Position numbers and translations under genes: made by a program. The notes beneath the pieces were generated by a model. It made no database searches. It had not been told where the DNA came from and saw only the letters and a program-made list of their open reading frames with translations. A DNA stretch of 64,000 bases from Carnegiea gigantea (lineage: Eukaryota > Streptophyta > Magnoliopsida > Caryophyllales > Cactaceae), in the NCBI GenBank assembly GCA_029747015.1, contig JAKOGI010002170.1, positions 62,001 to 126,000 of the forward strand. The letters are read 5' to 3'. This document shows positions 1 to 12,600 of the stretch, piece by piece (within the stretch, counting starts at the first letter, position 1; each line of letters opens with the position of its first letter).

Positions 1-639
1 AAGAACGGAAGAACTAGAGCTAAAAAAAACTATATTCTATGTTGTCCCTCGAATTATTCTTGAGCCCTCTTCTTATGGCAAAACCGAACCACGAGCTCTT
101 CAGTGCTTCAATTAATCTTAAATTAAATCCCACTAACACTGGTAACTGCCGAAAACTGCTTGAATGTCCAATCAAAGGGATGGTTGATGGTTATGGTGAT
201 GAAACTGCTAGATTAATGAGGCTAATTATGGTGGGTGAGATGAAAAGGAAGTGAGAGAAAGTAAAGTAGATTGATGGGAGTAGCGTGGGTTAATGGTGGA
301 GAAGGGGAGATGAAGCAGTTTGGGCTTTGATATGGAGAATGTAGAAGAAGGAGAAGGCTTGGGAGTGAAACAAGGCTTGGCGAATGGGCCTCGCGTGATT
401 GGGCTGTGGTGCTGGGCTCAACTCGTGTGGAAGCACAGGCCTAAAAGGAGAGGGAGAGAGCTGAGGTGAGAATGGAGGGCAAAGCATTGGGCCGCACCTG
501 GGAGCATCCAATTGGGCTTGTGAAACACTGTAAAGAGAGAAAGAAAGAGAAGGTTGGGTCGTCGGGCTGCAAAAATGGGCCATTCTGCTTCTCTTAATTC
601 CACTTGGTCCAACTCTTTTGCCACACAATTTATTCATTT

Positions 640-3600
640 TTACTCAAATTTTCATAACTCCTACAAAACAAAGAAAAACGTAATTAAATTCTAATTTAAT
701 AATTTATTTTAATAAATATTATATAATAAAAGGGCATAATATGTGATAATGTTGGGTTGAACAAATAACCCCACACCTAAGTTTTACTTGTCCTCGAGTA
801 AAATAAAACTAAAAATCTTAGTAAAAGAGAATAAAATCCTAACTCACTTTCATAGGAATTACGGTTGCACTTAGCGTGTGTAACAAGCTCTTTAAATCCC
901 TAGGTTACCCTTAGCATACGAGAAAGATCTCTTGAGGGTTTATAGAAGATGCACTCACAAAATCTATAAAAGAAAACAAAAACAGAAAATCAAAAATATT
1001 TTTGGTTTTTTCTTTCAAAGCATATATACAACACTGGGGAAAACTATATACACATTCTAATAAACCACATCACTCAAGCAACCAGAGTACTAGATCGCAT
1101 ATAAAGACAATGTACACATCAAGAACCCTTAATCCTCACTGATGACATCTATACACAATCGTTCACCCCTCTTAGAAATTATGTATAAGTGTACTGGTAG
1201 AACCTCACTTTAGGAAAATGTGGAACCCTCCCACTCATGTGTTTAAAATATCGCAAGGTTCACTCAACTCTCTTCCTATCAAACGAACTATCGTAGGCTT
1301 GCTAAGATTTTCAATTCTCCACCACTAGAATGCAAAATGCAAAATAATAATCAAGAGGACTTTTCAAGGGTTGTAATGGGGCTAAAGGTAAAGGGGAAGA
1401 AAAGGACAAATAATTTAGGGAAATGAGAAGCTAAAAGTCAAAACTATTGAACAACCACCACTTACACCTATTAAAATGAGTGCACACTCTTTTAAAACAC
1501 AAAATAAAAACACACCCTGCAATAATGGACCATTGGAATTGAGTATACAATGATACATTCATGCCAAACACTGTCATTCATAACTCTTTTTCTTAGAAAA
1601 TTTTGAGATTTTCAACTTTTTTTTCTTTTTTTTTCCTTGGAAACTTTTTTTTCATTTTTTTCTTGCTTCTTTCATTTTTTTTTTCCTCTTTTTTTCATGA
1701 AAGAAAACGAATGAATGGCATGTACAAGAGCAATACAACTCAATTTTCAAATGATCACCATGATACATCCCCACCATGTACATAAATTAGCCCAAAGTTT
1801 CCCACCAAATAATGAAAATGTGTTTAGGCCAAGGGATAAAATAAAGGATTCACAACAAAATGATCAAGACTCAAACGGGCTAACAAGGGTAAAGCATTCG
1901 AATTAGGGTGGCAATTTGGCTATGTGGCTCACAAGCACAAACGCATGCCTCTATCATATTATCATAATACATATGCTAAATGTGATTTCAAACAGAATCA
2001 AAGCAAGTTCTAGAGATGTAATCATGGAAGAGACACACATGAAAGAAAAATGTGAGACCAAATTAATGAATTAGTCTATAAGGCTCAAAATCTCATGGGT
2101 TCATCTTCCACAGTCAAGCTTGCTTAGAAATAATGTTGGGGATTAGGATCGTACACAAACATCATGCTTCAGGACTAGGTTCTATCAATGCACACCACAT
2201 CTATATGCAACCTAACACTAAGGTACAAAAGAACATAGACAATTAGAAATAGCACATATATTCCCCAAAAACAAAATAAAAATCTTTTTTGGATTTTCAA
2301 AAATTTTCAAAATTTTCTAGTTTTTGCTTTTTGCTCTTTTTTTTGTATTTTTCTTTCAATTTGAAACAAAGTTTCTCTACCCCCACACATAAATCTATAA
2401 TGTCCTCATTGGAAGTGGAAAGAAACACTGAACACAAAATAAAAACTAAAAAGAGAACAAATATAAAAATAAGGAAAAAGGAGATAACTCTAAAATTCAA
2501 ACAGAAAACAATAAAAAATAAAGTAAAGCAACAAATATATATAAAATAAAACAAAATTAAAAGAGGAGACAAAGAGAAATGTTTACATCAGGTCAGGTGT
2601 TGAATTACACCTAAGCTACAGCCTCTAGAAATTTGCTGAAATAGAGGAGGACGGAGCATCAACCACTCCATTTCACATTGAAAATTGCTACTCAGATCAA
2701 AATCCATTAGCGCACGTAGTAGATTATCAAACAGGCAAGAACAACTCTCAATAAAATTATTACCATGAAAATTAAAGAGTTGGAACCAAAAACTGTACAT
2801 CCACCATATCAATGCAGCATAAGTAAGGGCCCGCTTTAACTTGCCAAACTGTTGGGCTTAAATATCAAACAGGCATACGTATTTAAAATTAGCCAGCAGG
2901 TGGGTCATTTCCCTAGAAATGTGAGCATCATAAACAAACTCTCTAGGCAAATAAGTGGGTCCTAAGTCCACAAGTCTCTTAGTATCAAAATGCACAAGAG
3001 TCTTGTCGAAGTTAAAATTCTTAGTGACAATGGCCTCAGATCAACAAATCCAGACTTGTGAGGTTGAAAGAGGAGATCAGTAACGATGGGTTCAAAAGAA
3101 TATGATTCATATTCAACATAAAAACCCTCATCAAGACTTTCGTTGATATCAAACCCACATGTAAAAGATTCATATTTCACAGAAAGAATGGCGTCATCTA
3201 ATTCTAAATTAGTGGGATGAACTTTCACCTCACAAGACTCCTGGAAACAGATAGCTTCTAACTCATCATGATGCTTAACTTCAGATGTGATGCTCATATC
3301 TAACTTACTAAGATTCTCAAGGTCTTCGCCCTCGTGAAACTCACAAAAGTCATTCAAAGTGGTGGGTGGGACGACAGAAACCAGGAAATCCTTAATGGCA
3401 ACCTTAGGTGAGCTAAATTCAAGTGCAAGGTTAGAAGATAGAGATAAAGGGAGGTCACTCTCTTATTCTAGGTTAGGCAAAGGCATGACATCAAGTAAAT
3501 TAGACCTGGATTGATAAGAGGGTTCAAAGTCATCTTAAGGACTAACTTCAAGTTTAGAAGATCCTAAACTAGAGTAGGCTCATTATAATTCTCCCTACTC

Positions 3601-4180
3601 TGATTAACACAGTGAGAATATTCAGCAATTCTCACTTTCATAATCTCTAACATTTTTTCAGTCAATTCATTGATCTTCTTTTCAACACTCGCACATGTGG
3701 CATTCACATAAGCACGATATGGACAAGTGTGAATATCATGATTAGAAGACTCACAATAATCACACAAAACAGGAGGCACATAATAGTAAGATAAATCGTA
3801 TGAATCTATAAAGTGATCCTGCTGGTAAGAATTAACATGAAAAGCAGACTCATCATGAATAGGATTTTCGAAGGTCCCTCTAGCTTGTTCAAAAGCATGA
3901 GTGTCCCAAGCTAGTTTTTTAAAGAAATCCCATACCTCATCTTGAGTTTTAGATAATAATCCTAGTGAACCCCCAGGACAAAAGGACTCAACATGTCCTC
4001 TAGATTAAGCATTTAGACCCATAACAATGACCTCATAAATTTTTCAATTTTCGAAAGTGTGGCTTAATTGAGCACGGTAATCATTAAGTCTCGAAAGATA
4101 ACTCCAGAAATATTCATGCTTAAATTGTAGGAAATTGAGAACTGGCATTCTTGAACCTCTTTTTTCCAATTTGAAGAATT
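640..4180 (-). mobile_element. Decayed gypsy-like retrotransposon remnant
   Basis: This AT-rich stretch reads as the remains of a minus-strand LTR retrotransposon. A recognisable gag lies at its right end (about 2962-4147). At about 764-800 the minus strand carries a 'CTCGAGGAC' block followed by a 'GTGTGGGG' purine tract, a combination I associate with the 3' part of plant gypsy elements, just before a possible 3' LTR. The 1.9 kb between (about 800-2600) is AT-rich with poly-T and poly-A runs and no readable pol. No clear LTR pair or target duplication is visible. Bases 1-640 have GC-richer minus-strand text but nothing I can name. The element class is inferred. Confidence 0.5.
2962..4147 (-). 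pseudogene. Broken gypsy-type gag with CCHC zinc knuckle
   Basis: Minus-strand gag-like reading frame starting near 4147. It runs through a gag-core segment, then the knuckle CDYCESSNHDIHTC (CX2CX4HX4C) at about 3735-3770, then an acidic tail (2962-3357). The frame is broken by a TGA at 4044-4046 where the family has Trp, and by a TAA at 4005-4007. At least one further frame change lies between about 3560 and 3360. The family is a plant-wide retrotransposon gag usually annotated only as gag-domain or hypothetical protein; its job would be RNA packaging in virus-like particles. It is not functional here. No protease, RT or integrase follows, so the copy is either deleted or a non-autonomous derivative. 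Confidence 0.6.
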
Positions 4181-4790
4181 TTCTAATTTTTTAGGATTTT
4201 CACTTTTTAAATTTTTTTAAAAAGGGAAAAAAATGACTCTAACACACTAGCTATAAACTAAGGACTAAACAAAAAAAAAAGACACTTAAATAATTAAGTT
4301 AACAAAAGAAAATAAACTAAAAAAATAAAACTATATTATAAAAAGAAAAGAAAAACACAAAAGACTCAATCAACAAGAATTGACCTAACACAAAAAGCCA
4401 AAAAGGAGCACATACACAAAACTTGTACACCATTTTCTTAAATCAAAAACCTAAAACAAAATAAAAGCAAAAAATAAAATATCAAAAACAAAACTCTTAA
4501 AATTAGAACTCTATATACGAACAATTTAACACAATCACAAGGAACATAAATATATTTTTTTCCAATTTTTTCTGTCCGCAAACAGTGCAGAAAAATTCAA
4601 ATAGAAAATTAATTCCAAAAATCACAGAAAATTCTAGATAGTTCTAAAAATTTCACAAAAATTCACACAGATTCTAAAAATCATGAGGAATCCACCAAAA
4701 GTATCAGCATAGAAAAATTCAAACCAGAAATGCGCCAAATAATTGAAATAGAATTTGAAATTGGTGAAAATCTGCACTGATAAGTTTGAG
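4181..4790. other. AT-rich spacer without genes
   Basis: Low-complexity A/T-rich DNA with many short poly-A and poly-T runs. It probably holds the decayed 5' part of the minus-strand gypsy element and the unrecognised left end of the PIF/Harbinger element. I see no coding signal, LTR edge or terminal repeat that I can defend. Confidence 0.4.
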
Positions 4791-4799
4791 TTGGAGCAT

Positions 4800-5215
4800 T
4801 GACATGAGATGCTCAAGGACCAACTGAAATGGAGCTAAGTTAGGGTCAGGATCATCAAAAAAATCCAATCCTGACACTGAAGAGTTAGGAGATGAAGGTG
4901 TCAGTGGAAGTGAAAGACCCGAGGAGAGGAAAGCTGCGAAGAGAAAGCTCAAAGAACACCATTTTTGATTTAGTCACTACTCAGTTGAAGGAGTTGAGCA
5001 ATAGCAGTAGTGATATAAGTCAAATATTCAAATATTTCATCACAACAGCAAAAGAAGAAAAGACTCATCAGATGATGCTGAGGGAACAAAAGCTAAGGGT
5101 CCACGAGGATAAAATAATGATGATGGACACCTCAACAATGAATCTTGAACAAGCCGCTTATTATGAGTAAAGGAGAGCAGAAATCATGCAAAAAAGATTA
5201 AGATATTCATCATCA
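4800..5215 (+). pseudogene. PIF/Harbinger ORF1-like (NAM-associated C-terminal domain) remnant
   Basis: Reading across two frames gives a stretch with RPEERKAAKRKLKE (about 4915-4957), then in another frame a coiled, charged helix ending in MMMDTSTMNLEQAAYYE (5120-5167), with RRAEIMQKRL just after a TAA. This pattern is typical of plant proteins carrying the NAM-associated C-terminal domain, the Myb/trihelix-like ORF1 partners of PIF/Harbinger transposases, which help deliver the transposase to DNA. The N-terminal DNA-binding part is not readable, and a frameshift separates the basic motif from the helix. It lies directly upstream of a Harbinger transposase remnant in the same orientation, the usual two-gene layout. 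Confidence 0.6.
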
Positions 5216-5458
5216 ACTTAGTAACATGTCTCCCCCCTCATTATATAGATTATAAGAATAATTTTAGGTTGTAAGATCTTACTATGTAACTTTTATTTAC
5301 CATGTGTTGTCTTAGACATGAGGTGTTGTAATCATGTTTTCATATGAATTTATGAAAACGGGCATGTCTGTTGTTGTTTAATCAAATGATTACTCTTCTA
5401 TGCATTAATATTTAATCATTATTATGGTATAGATAATTTCATTGTTGAGAAGCTGCCT

Positions 5459-6663
5459 GTCGAGGAAGAATCATCCTTCTCATCTTCATCAGATGATATC
5501 ATCATGATACTAGTTATGGGGGCTTTCGTCGAATATCAACAAAAAGTGCAAAAACAAATAATGTTCCTTCTATAACTTAGGGAAGTAGCAAAAGAGCTGA
5601 CACCATCGGCATCTAAGCCTCGCGTAAAGAAGAGATGTATTAACAGAGATCGAGAAGCTACTCACGACTGCTTATACAAAGACTACTTTGCGGAAGATTC
5701 AATGTACAACGAACATTATTTTTGTCGTAGATTTAGAATGTGGAGACACTTATTTCTCTGCTTTGTGAAAGCACTTGGCAATCATTCGAAGTACTTTCAG
5801 GTGAGGTACGATACGGGCGGAAAGTCTGGGTTGATGCCATTAACCAAGTTTATCGCAGCCATGCGAATACTTGCCTATGGTATAGCGGTCGATTGCATTA
5901 ATGACTACCTAAAGATTAGTGCCAGCACCGCACTAGAATGCAAGAAAAAGTCCGCCTTCGGCACCGTTGAGGTATTCAGGGAGGACAACTTGAGAAAAAC
6001 GAATCAAGCTGGTGTTGATGGCTTACTGCAAGATATTGAAGCCTGTGATCTTTCCAGTATGTTGGGAAGCATGATTGCATGCATTGGGAGTGGAAGAATT
6101 GTCCAGTGGCTTGGAAGACATCATTTCAAAAGCAACTTTATAAGGTGTCTATTATCATCCTTGAAGCCGTTGCATCATACGACATTTGGATAAGTCAGGC
6201 GTTCTTCGATTTGCCTGGAAGTCTCAATGACATAAACATCATTTGACGCTCATCGGTTTTTCAAGAGTTGTATGAAGATCGGATTCCTAAATGTGAGTAT
6301 GTTGTCAGCGACCATGAGTACAAGATAGGATATTATCTTTCGAATAGAATTTATCCGAAACAGACGATATTTGTTAAAACTATCCTACTTTCCCAAGGGC
6401 TGAAAAAAAACTATTGGCAGAACGTCAAGAATCGGTTAGAAAGGATGTTGAGCGAGCCTTCGGTTGTTACAAGCTCAATTTGCTATTGTATGGGGTCCCG
6501 CTCATCTTATGGATAAAAAAGAAATCGGTGTTATAATGAGAGCATGTGTGATATTCCATAACATGATTGTCAAGGATGAGCGGGATAACTATGAGCTTGC
6601 ATTTGACTACGATGTTGTCGAGGGAACTGCCGCAAAGCCGATTGTTAACCATGACCACCATTG
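5459..6663 (+). pseudogene. PIF/Harbinger DDE transposase (ALP1-like) remnant
   Basis: Cut-and-paste transposase related to the DDE_4/ALP1-like family. The frame opens around 5459 and runs through FRRRFRM-like text (CRRFRMWRHLFL, 5723-5758), the AYG...DCINDYLKI segment and MLGS. A one-base loss at about 6068-6072 moves the first catalytic region (DCMHWEWKNC) into another frame. That frame continues through GSLNDINI (second Asp, near 6220-6240) to a TGA at 6244, then ECYVVSDHEYKIGYY-like text. The DVERAFG glutamate motif near 6445-6470 needs another frame change, and ACVIFHNMIVKDER (6541-6582) is in a third. With several frameshifts and stops the gene is dead. No convincing terminal inverted repeat or 3-bp TSD was found. 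Confidence 0.8.
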
Positions 6664-6814
6664 ATGCTATGAGACGTACTTTTAAAGATGAATAAAAGCT
6701 CGCGATCCCGATACACAATGCAGTTTTTCAAGCGGACTTAATTGATAAAATATGGAAGCGAAATTCGGGATGGCGGCAGAGATGATAGTTGAATGATCGT
6801 CATATTGTAATTTT

Positions 6815-7110
6815 TTTTAATTGTTGAACAATTGTAAATTTTTTAATCAATCTATCTTTTTTTATATATTATCAAACTATTGTAATTTTTATATTCAAGT
6901 TGGTGTGAATTTTTTTAATTCAAACTCTTGTGTTGTTTTTTTTTTAAAAAAAAAATTAGCCTTTAATTGTTGAACTATTGTAATTTTTTTAATCAAATGT
7001 TAATCAATGTTTCTTTTTTTATTTATTATCAAGCTGTTGTAATTTTTATATTCAAGCATATCTGAATTTTTCTTTTAATTCAAACTCTTGTGTTGTTTTT
7101 TTCTAAAAAA
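6815..7110. repeat. Degenerate tandem duplication, about 140-bp unit
   Basis: Two AT-rich units follow one another (about 6818-6955 and 6965-7105). Both contain, in order, TTGAAC-ATTGTAA, a TTTTTAATCAA block, TATTATCAA-CT-TTGTAATTTTTATATTCAAG, and TTCAAACTCTTGTGTTG followed by poly-T. This may be duplicated 3' sequence of the Harbinger element just upstream. No coding content. Confidence 0.6.
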
Positions 7111-7560
7111 ACTATGAACCTTTAATTAATTGTGATATCAAATTATTATAGACAAATTATTTTTCATAAAAATAATAAAGTAAAATATGAAAACAAAACT
7201 AATTAAATATAATTAGACGTAAAATTTATAAATATTATTTTATTTGATGAGAAAGTGATGACCATTGCATTGAAAAAAGAAGGCTTGTGCTAATGTGGCA
7301 AAGGTAATCTCCCACAATCTCTAATCTTCTTCGTCGGAAAATTAGCAGCGTCTGGATTCTTCCGTGGTTATGTGAACCCTGGCAACCCAACCCAGTACCA
7401 GTCTACCACCTCGCAAATCTAACCAGTCTGGCAACCCCCCCCCCCTTTCTTCCCAACAAAAAGGGAGGGGTCCAAACGCTGCCAAAAAAAAAAAAAAAAA
7501 AAAAAATAGAACTCTAATTAAATACTAACTCCGTGCTCGTCAACTGCGCCACCGTCTTCA
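7111..7560. other. Region upstream of PP5
   Basis: AT-rich DNA grading into a mixed-composition region. It contains an 11-nt C run (7435-7445) and a long A run (about 7482-7506) shortly before a CT-rich leader. The PP5 promoter should be here or close by, but I see no TATA box I can defend. Confidence 0.35.
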
Positions 7561-9697
7561 AAACTAAACTCCTCTAGTCTAGGCTAGGGTTCTTCTCTTC
7601 TCTTCTCCCGTTTTCCTTCCATTTATAGTTATCTCACCCTGTTTCCTTCCTTGCAGCATCGCTGGGTACAATCACAGGTACGTGAGAAACTTCTGCCCAT
7701 GAGAATGTTATTTCAATCCTTTTGTGTTTTGTTGGGGATTATTTTGCTGGAATGTTCAGTGAGCGGAGGAAGTGTTCGGGCAGTTGGGTTTTCAATATTA
7801 GGGTTTTATGTTGATGGGTTTTTGTGGGTTTTGTGTATTGACTTGTGTAGAGCTTGCTAATGTTGAATTTGTTGGTTATGTTTGTGATGTTGAAAGGTGT
7901 CGGTTTTAGTTTTGTATCTACAGTTGCAGCCATTGCTTGCGTCTAGAATCTTCTCTTAGTTTTTCGAAGTGTTCTTTTCTTTTTTCTGGGTTTGGGGGGG
8001 GGGGGGGAGGGAAGAGGAGGGTTGGGGGAGTGGAAAGGTGTGTTTGTTACCTATTTAAATTGAAGAGGTTAATGTAGTTGTTATTTCATTCATGTCTTTG
8101 TTTTTTCAGTTTTTCTACCGCCTGTTCTAGGAAAACACTTGCTCTGTTTCTACTGAAATGCTGATGGGCTGATCCGGAAGCTTGTGTGCTTCTAACTGCA
8201 GCTCATCGGTCACTGTAGTTGCATCTTACCATGGATTATTTGTGGTTGGTCAAGTGAGAACAAATATCTTTGTGGAAGTGAAAAGAATCATACTTCAATT
8301 GATAATAAGGCAATGGGTGCTTATGGAGACTTCAGTAGTACAAACCTTCATTCTTGCTGAAAACACACACTTTTTGGGAAATGGCCAAGTCTGACACTTA
8401 CATACGTACCCATCTTGGATACTTCTGTTAAAGTCTGGGATAACACATGGTGTAGGTAATGGGAGTTTCAAGAAGCATAAGTGTAGTATGCCATCGCCAC
8501 ATGATTACTCTCTTGGAGCAAGGGTGTCACAGGACTGGATAATAGGTCTGAAAGAGGTCCATAGACTGCAGAGGTAACTGTACATCAATTGCCAATTTGA
8601 TGGCATGTGGAGATTGCTGAAGAATTGTTTGTGATCAGAATACTCCAAATGGGCTTTAGAAAGGACCATTTAAGTGAAAAAAGGGAGGGCCTCTGATCAA
8701 AGGGATAAAATCACACATGAAATAATCTTGATTATCTGTCAACTATGACACAAACTTGATGTCAAACTTGGTGACTGATGATTATCGGGAATGCTCTGTT
8801 CATTTTGTGCGATCTTCTTTAATGTGTTCGAATTTTGTACGGAAGCCTTGGTGTTTGTAATAGAGCTCGGAATTTCTATTGGAGCTCTAGAGCTTTTATA
8901 ATCAGTTTAAAATTTGCAGACTACTTTTGAATCACTATAATTACTTCTACCAATCAGAAATATGTCGATACATAGGCATGTCTACAGTAAGGAAGGGGTA
9001 TGGAAGAACATCATACTGATTTTTAGCCTCTTTTTTTTTTTTTTCTGTTGGGGTCAAAACCCCAGTGGAGTCTTGCCATCACTGTTTGCTAAAAGTTTTA
9101 TCCTTTAAGCTGTCTTTGAATGATGGATAGTTCCCCCCCGAATCATTTTAAAGAATTAGGTTGCTGTTCATATTATCATAAACCATGCTAGAAGTCAGGC
9201 ATTTCAGCTTGTGGTTTAAGAGGAGTTTCACTTTTTAGTTATAAGCTTTGTAGCCTTTTAAGACGAGGTTAATCTGGCTTGTTTAAGAGTATATCAAGTG
9301 TTCCTATTTTTGCAAGTTACATAAATTATTGTCCTTGAAGAATACTCTGTCTAGTGGACTATAGGGCGTTCTAATCACAATGTGGTAACAAGTTGGATTG
9401 CCTTGCAGGGATGTATTGCATACTACGCCCGATGCAACTTCATTTTTTGTGTCTTGCCGCTAATTCTTCATCCTTCCTTCCACTATTTAACTTATTTTCT
9501 ATTTTATTTGTGCTGTGTTGCTGTTTTAGTTGAACGTTAATAATGCATTACATGATAGGATCAACTATCAAGTATTAATGCCTGGGGTTCTGATTAGTTT
9601 ATTCTTTGGCAGATATAGTAGGGGAGGCATACGCATGGAATTCACCCTCTGAACAATTGGAGTTGACTGTAGCCCATACCTAGCTTTTATGCCCATT
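7560..9697 (+). other. Putative PP5 5' leader with a long leader intron
   Basis: A CT-rich stretch (7560-7677, with repeated TTCTCTTCTC) ends in CACAG followed by GTACGT, a good donor at 7678-7679. A matching acceptor, TTCTTTGGCAG, ends at 9612, only 85 bases before the PP5 start codon. The simplest reading is a non-coding first exon, an intron of about 1.9 kb, and a second leader exon from 9613. Between these sites there is no convincing open frame. A 14-nt G run lies at 7994-8007. The transcription start and splice sites are inferred only. Confidence 0.45.
9635..9652 (+). promoter_or_regulatory. Five-codon upstream ORF before PP5
   Basis: ATGGAATTCACCCTCTGA lies 46 bases upstream of the preferred PP5 start codon, in the predicted second leader exon. 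If that leader is used, scanning ribosomes meet this short frame first. No experimental support; many plant leaders carry such frames by chance. Confidence 0.3.
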
Positions 9698-12600
9698 ATG
9701 GAGTCAGAAAGTTCGAATGCATCACGAGACGAAGAATTCAAGAATTTAGCAAATGAAGCTTTTAAAGGTGCTCGTGCTACATGTGTACCTGACTCCTGTA
9801 GATCCGGGTCAATTGATATGAATAATTTTGCAATTGTTTTACTAGGGGATGCAGAGTGCAGATATTTGACTTATAACTTGGTTACTTATTGTTTTCCTGT
9901 TATTGTGTTGTGCAAATAAAAGCATTTTTCCTCTTTTGATATGCTACAGTTTTAGTCTGCTGGATCCCAAATTTCGAAGTGTTATTCATTCATGTGGATC
10001 AATTCAACTAAATATTTCTCCTTTGACCTTGAACCTATTATGCAATTTGTGGAAACCTCTGAAGGATATTATATGCTGTCTCCCATTTGTGTTTTCTTTC
10101 ATATTCAGCTGTCTTATGATACTATTTACCTTTTGCAGCTCACAAATATTCTCAAGCTATTGATTTGTATACTCAAGCGATTGAATTGAATGGTCAGAAT
10201 GCTGTATACTGGGCAAATCGTGCATTTGCGCATATCAAATTGGAAGAATATGGTAGTGCCATACAGGATGCAACAAAGGCTATTGAAATTGATCCTAAGT
10301 ATTCGAAGGTATGTTTTGCACTTCTACTGATGATTCTGAAGGCATAGTGATGTTTTCACTTTAGTATTAGTGTGCATGTTCATCGATAGTGACACTAATG
10401 TTGGTAGTTTCTACAGGGCATCGTGGTAGCATATCTATTGAAATGTGTACTGAGTTGTTTTGTTCTCTGTAGGGCTACTATAGGAGAGGGACAGCATATC
10501 TTGCCATGGGAAAATTTAAAGATGCATTGAAGGATTTTCAGCAGGTATGTTGGCTTTAAAGGTTACTCTTCCTCATCAGAATCTCCTGTGATGTTGTTTT
10601 GAGCTCTGTTGCATTCATTAGATGAAATTTATCGTCATCACTAACTTCTGTGTCTCATCCATATTTTGGTCATTCTTTTATATCTTATTCTATGAAAGTT
10701 ACGGCAAGGTTTGGTCGATATGGCTCAAATATTTCATTTTCTTAACGAGTCATCATCCTTGTTTAGGATGTTATACTTGATTTAGCGCTCATTTAATCCC
10801 ATTCTTTGTTAAACAGTCTATTGGTTTTTCGACCTCGTAAGCATGTATTTGGCTTGCCCTTCTTTTTGATATTTGCTATTTTAAGTTCTATTTAAGCAAT
10901 TAGTTCTTCCAATTCCTAATTATATTTGGCCTGACTTTTGCCATTGTTCTTTTGATGTTGTAGATTTTGTGGATAGTTTCCATATTGAATTGTATATAGT
11001 CCTTTGGTCGAGTGCTAGGTTTGCATCCAACATTTTGCTTATACTATATACTATTCTATTTTCCTTATAGAAAAATTCATATGTATATTTGGCCTGACAG
11101 CAACAGACCAGCAGTCATGGAAGAGCTGTTGAAAAACTCTGGAACTGAGTAGTTCACAGAGTCAATGACTAGTGGATTCTTGGACATGACTTACTGTATA
11201 CTTTGATTTAGGTGAAAAGGTTGTGCCCAAATGACCCAGATGCTGCCAAAAAGTTGAAAGAATGTGAAAAGGCTGTAATGAAACTAAAGTTTGAGGAGGC
11301 TATTGCCGCACCTGAGTCTGAGAGGCGATCCATTGTTGATTCCATTGACTATCATTCTATCGGTAATTCTCGATGCTCTGTTTTCTAGTGTGTAAATGCG
11401 ATCTCATGCTTTAAGAAATATGCATGGTACATCAAAAACTGTACCTTGTGTTGTTGTGTATAATTTATTGTTATTGTGATGTTCATGGTGTTCATGTAAA
11501 TCTTAGTGCGTCTTGTTAGGGGCTAACATCTCTTGCATATTTTGTGACAAAGTAACCTATAGTAGGATATCATGACCTCCTTTGGACCTTACCTGCTGCT
11601 GGATCCATATTAAGATGTCTTCTTGTTAATTGTCATTGATGACATATGATGGAAAAAGTAGGCCAATGTAATCTTGGAGATGTAGGGTTACTTTTGCTAT
11701 TGGCTGGGGATGTTTGCTTATCATAATATAAACTGGGGGAAAAAAAAAAGGGCGCTAGACTTCTGATGTTTACTGCTGCTGTTTTCCTCCTTCCCCCCTT
11801 TGATGCCGTTGACCTGTCGCTAGGCAAAGTGGCAAACTCAACATGTATTTTTGCATCTGGCTCAAATTTGTTTTCAACATTTTGCTATGTCTTCAAATTT
11901 GAATAGACCCCCCGGGATCTGTTGATAGATTTGTGTATCTTAGGAACATGCGCTTTGTGCTGTTCAGAATGTCTTTGTGCTTGTCTGTCTATCATTCTTT
12001 GTTGTATGCCAGAATTCTGTCCTTTTCTTGTTCCTCTCTCGGTCTCCCTCTCTCCCCCTTTCTATGTTTTTGGGTTTTTTTGCCCCCAGGGGGGGGGGTG
12101 GTGTGCCTTCTGTGCGCGGCTAGTCTCTGTCACATAATGGGTTTGTGCTTGGATTTGGTTGTTCAATAGGACTTTTGAAATTTTGGCAAGTGTAGATTCT
12201 TGGAACGTGATGTATTGTTGGCATTCACTGTTTATTGTTTCAGTCCATAGTTTTTGATTTTTGGAAGACAATTGTTTCTGTGGTACTTTTCTTTGGTGTT
12301 TGGAAGTTGCCTTATCCCAAATGATTTTTGTCATTTTAAAATATCTGGATATAATGTTGGACTGTATTGATAAAATTTGTTTTGAACAAACTCTATGGCA
12401 GCTGGCCCAAGTTAATTTTGGAATGTAAAGTTTTCTATGAGCTCATGATTTGTCACTTGTGACGAATTGGAGATGTAGACGGTCTCTAAGCAGCCATTAT
12501 CCTGGGTTTCTGATTTGTCGTATTAAAGCCAATTGTTAAAGTTGGACAAGATTTAACATCATTTGCCAATATTTTGATTCGAGGATAGAGTGCAGTTTGT

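Noticed and set aside
290..637. Minus-strand open frame of 115 codons near the left end
   Set aside because: Composition-driven (Ser/Pro/Leu/Phe-rich), overlaps another open frame on the same strand, and has no domain or splice context. Probably untranslated retrotransposon sequence.
7651..7860. 69-codon open frame starting in the PP5 leader
   Set aside because: It runs across the strong predicted donor at 7678 into intron sequence and has no homology that I recognise.
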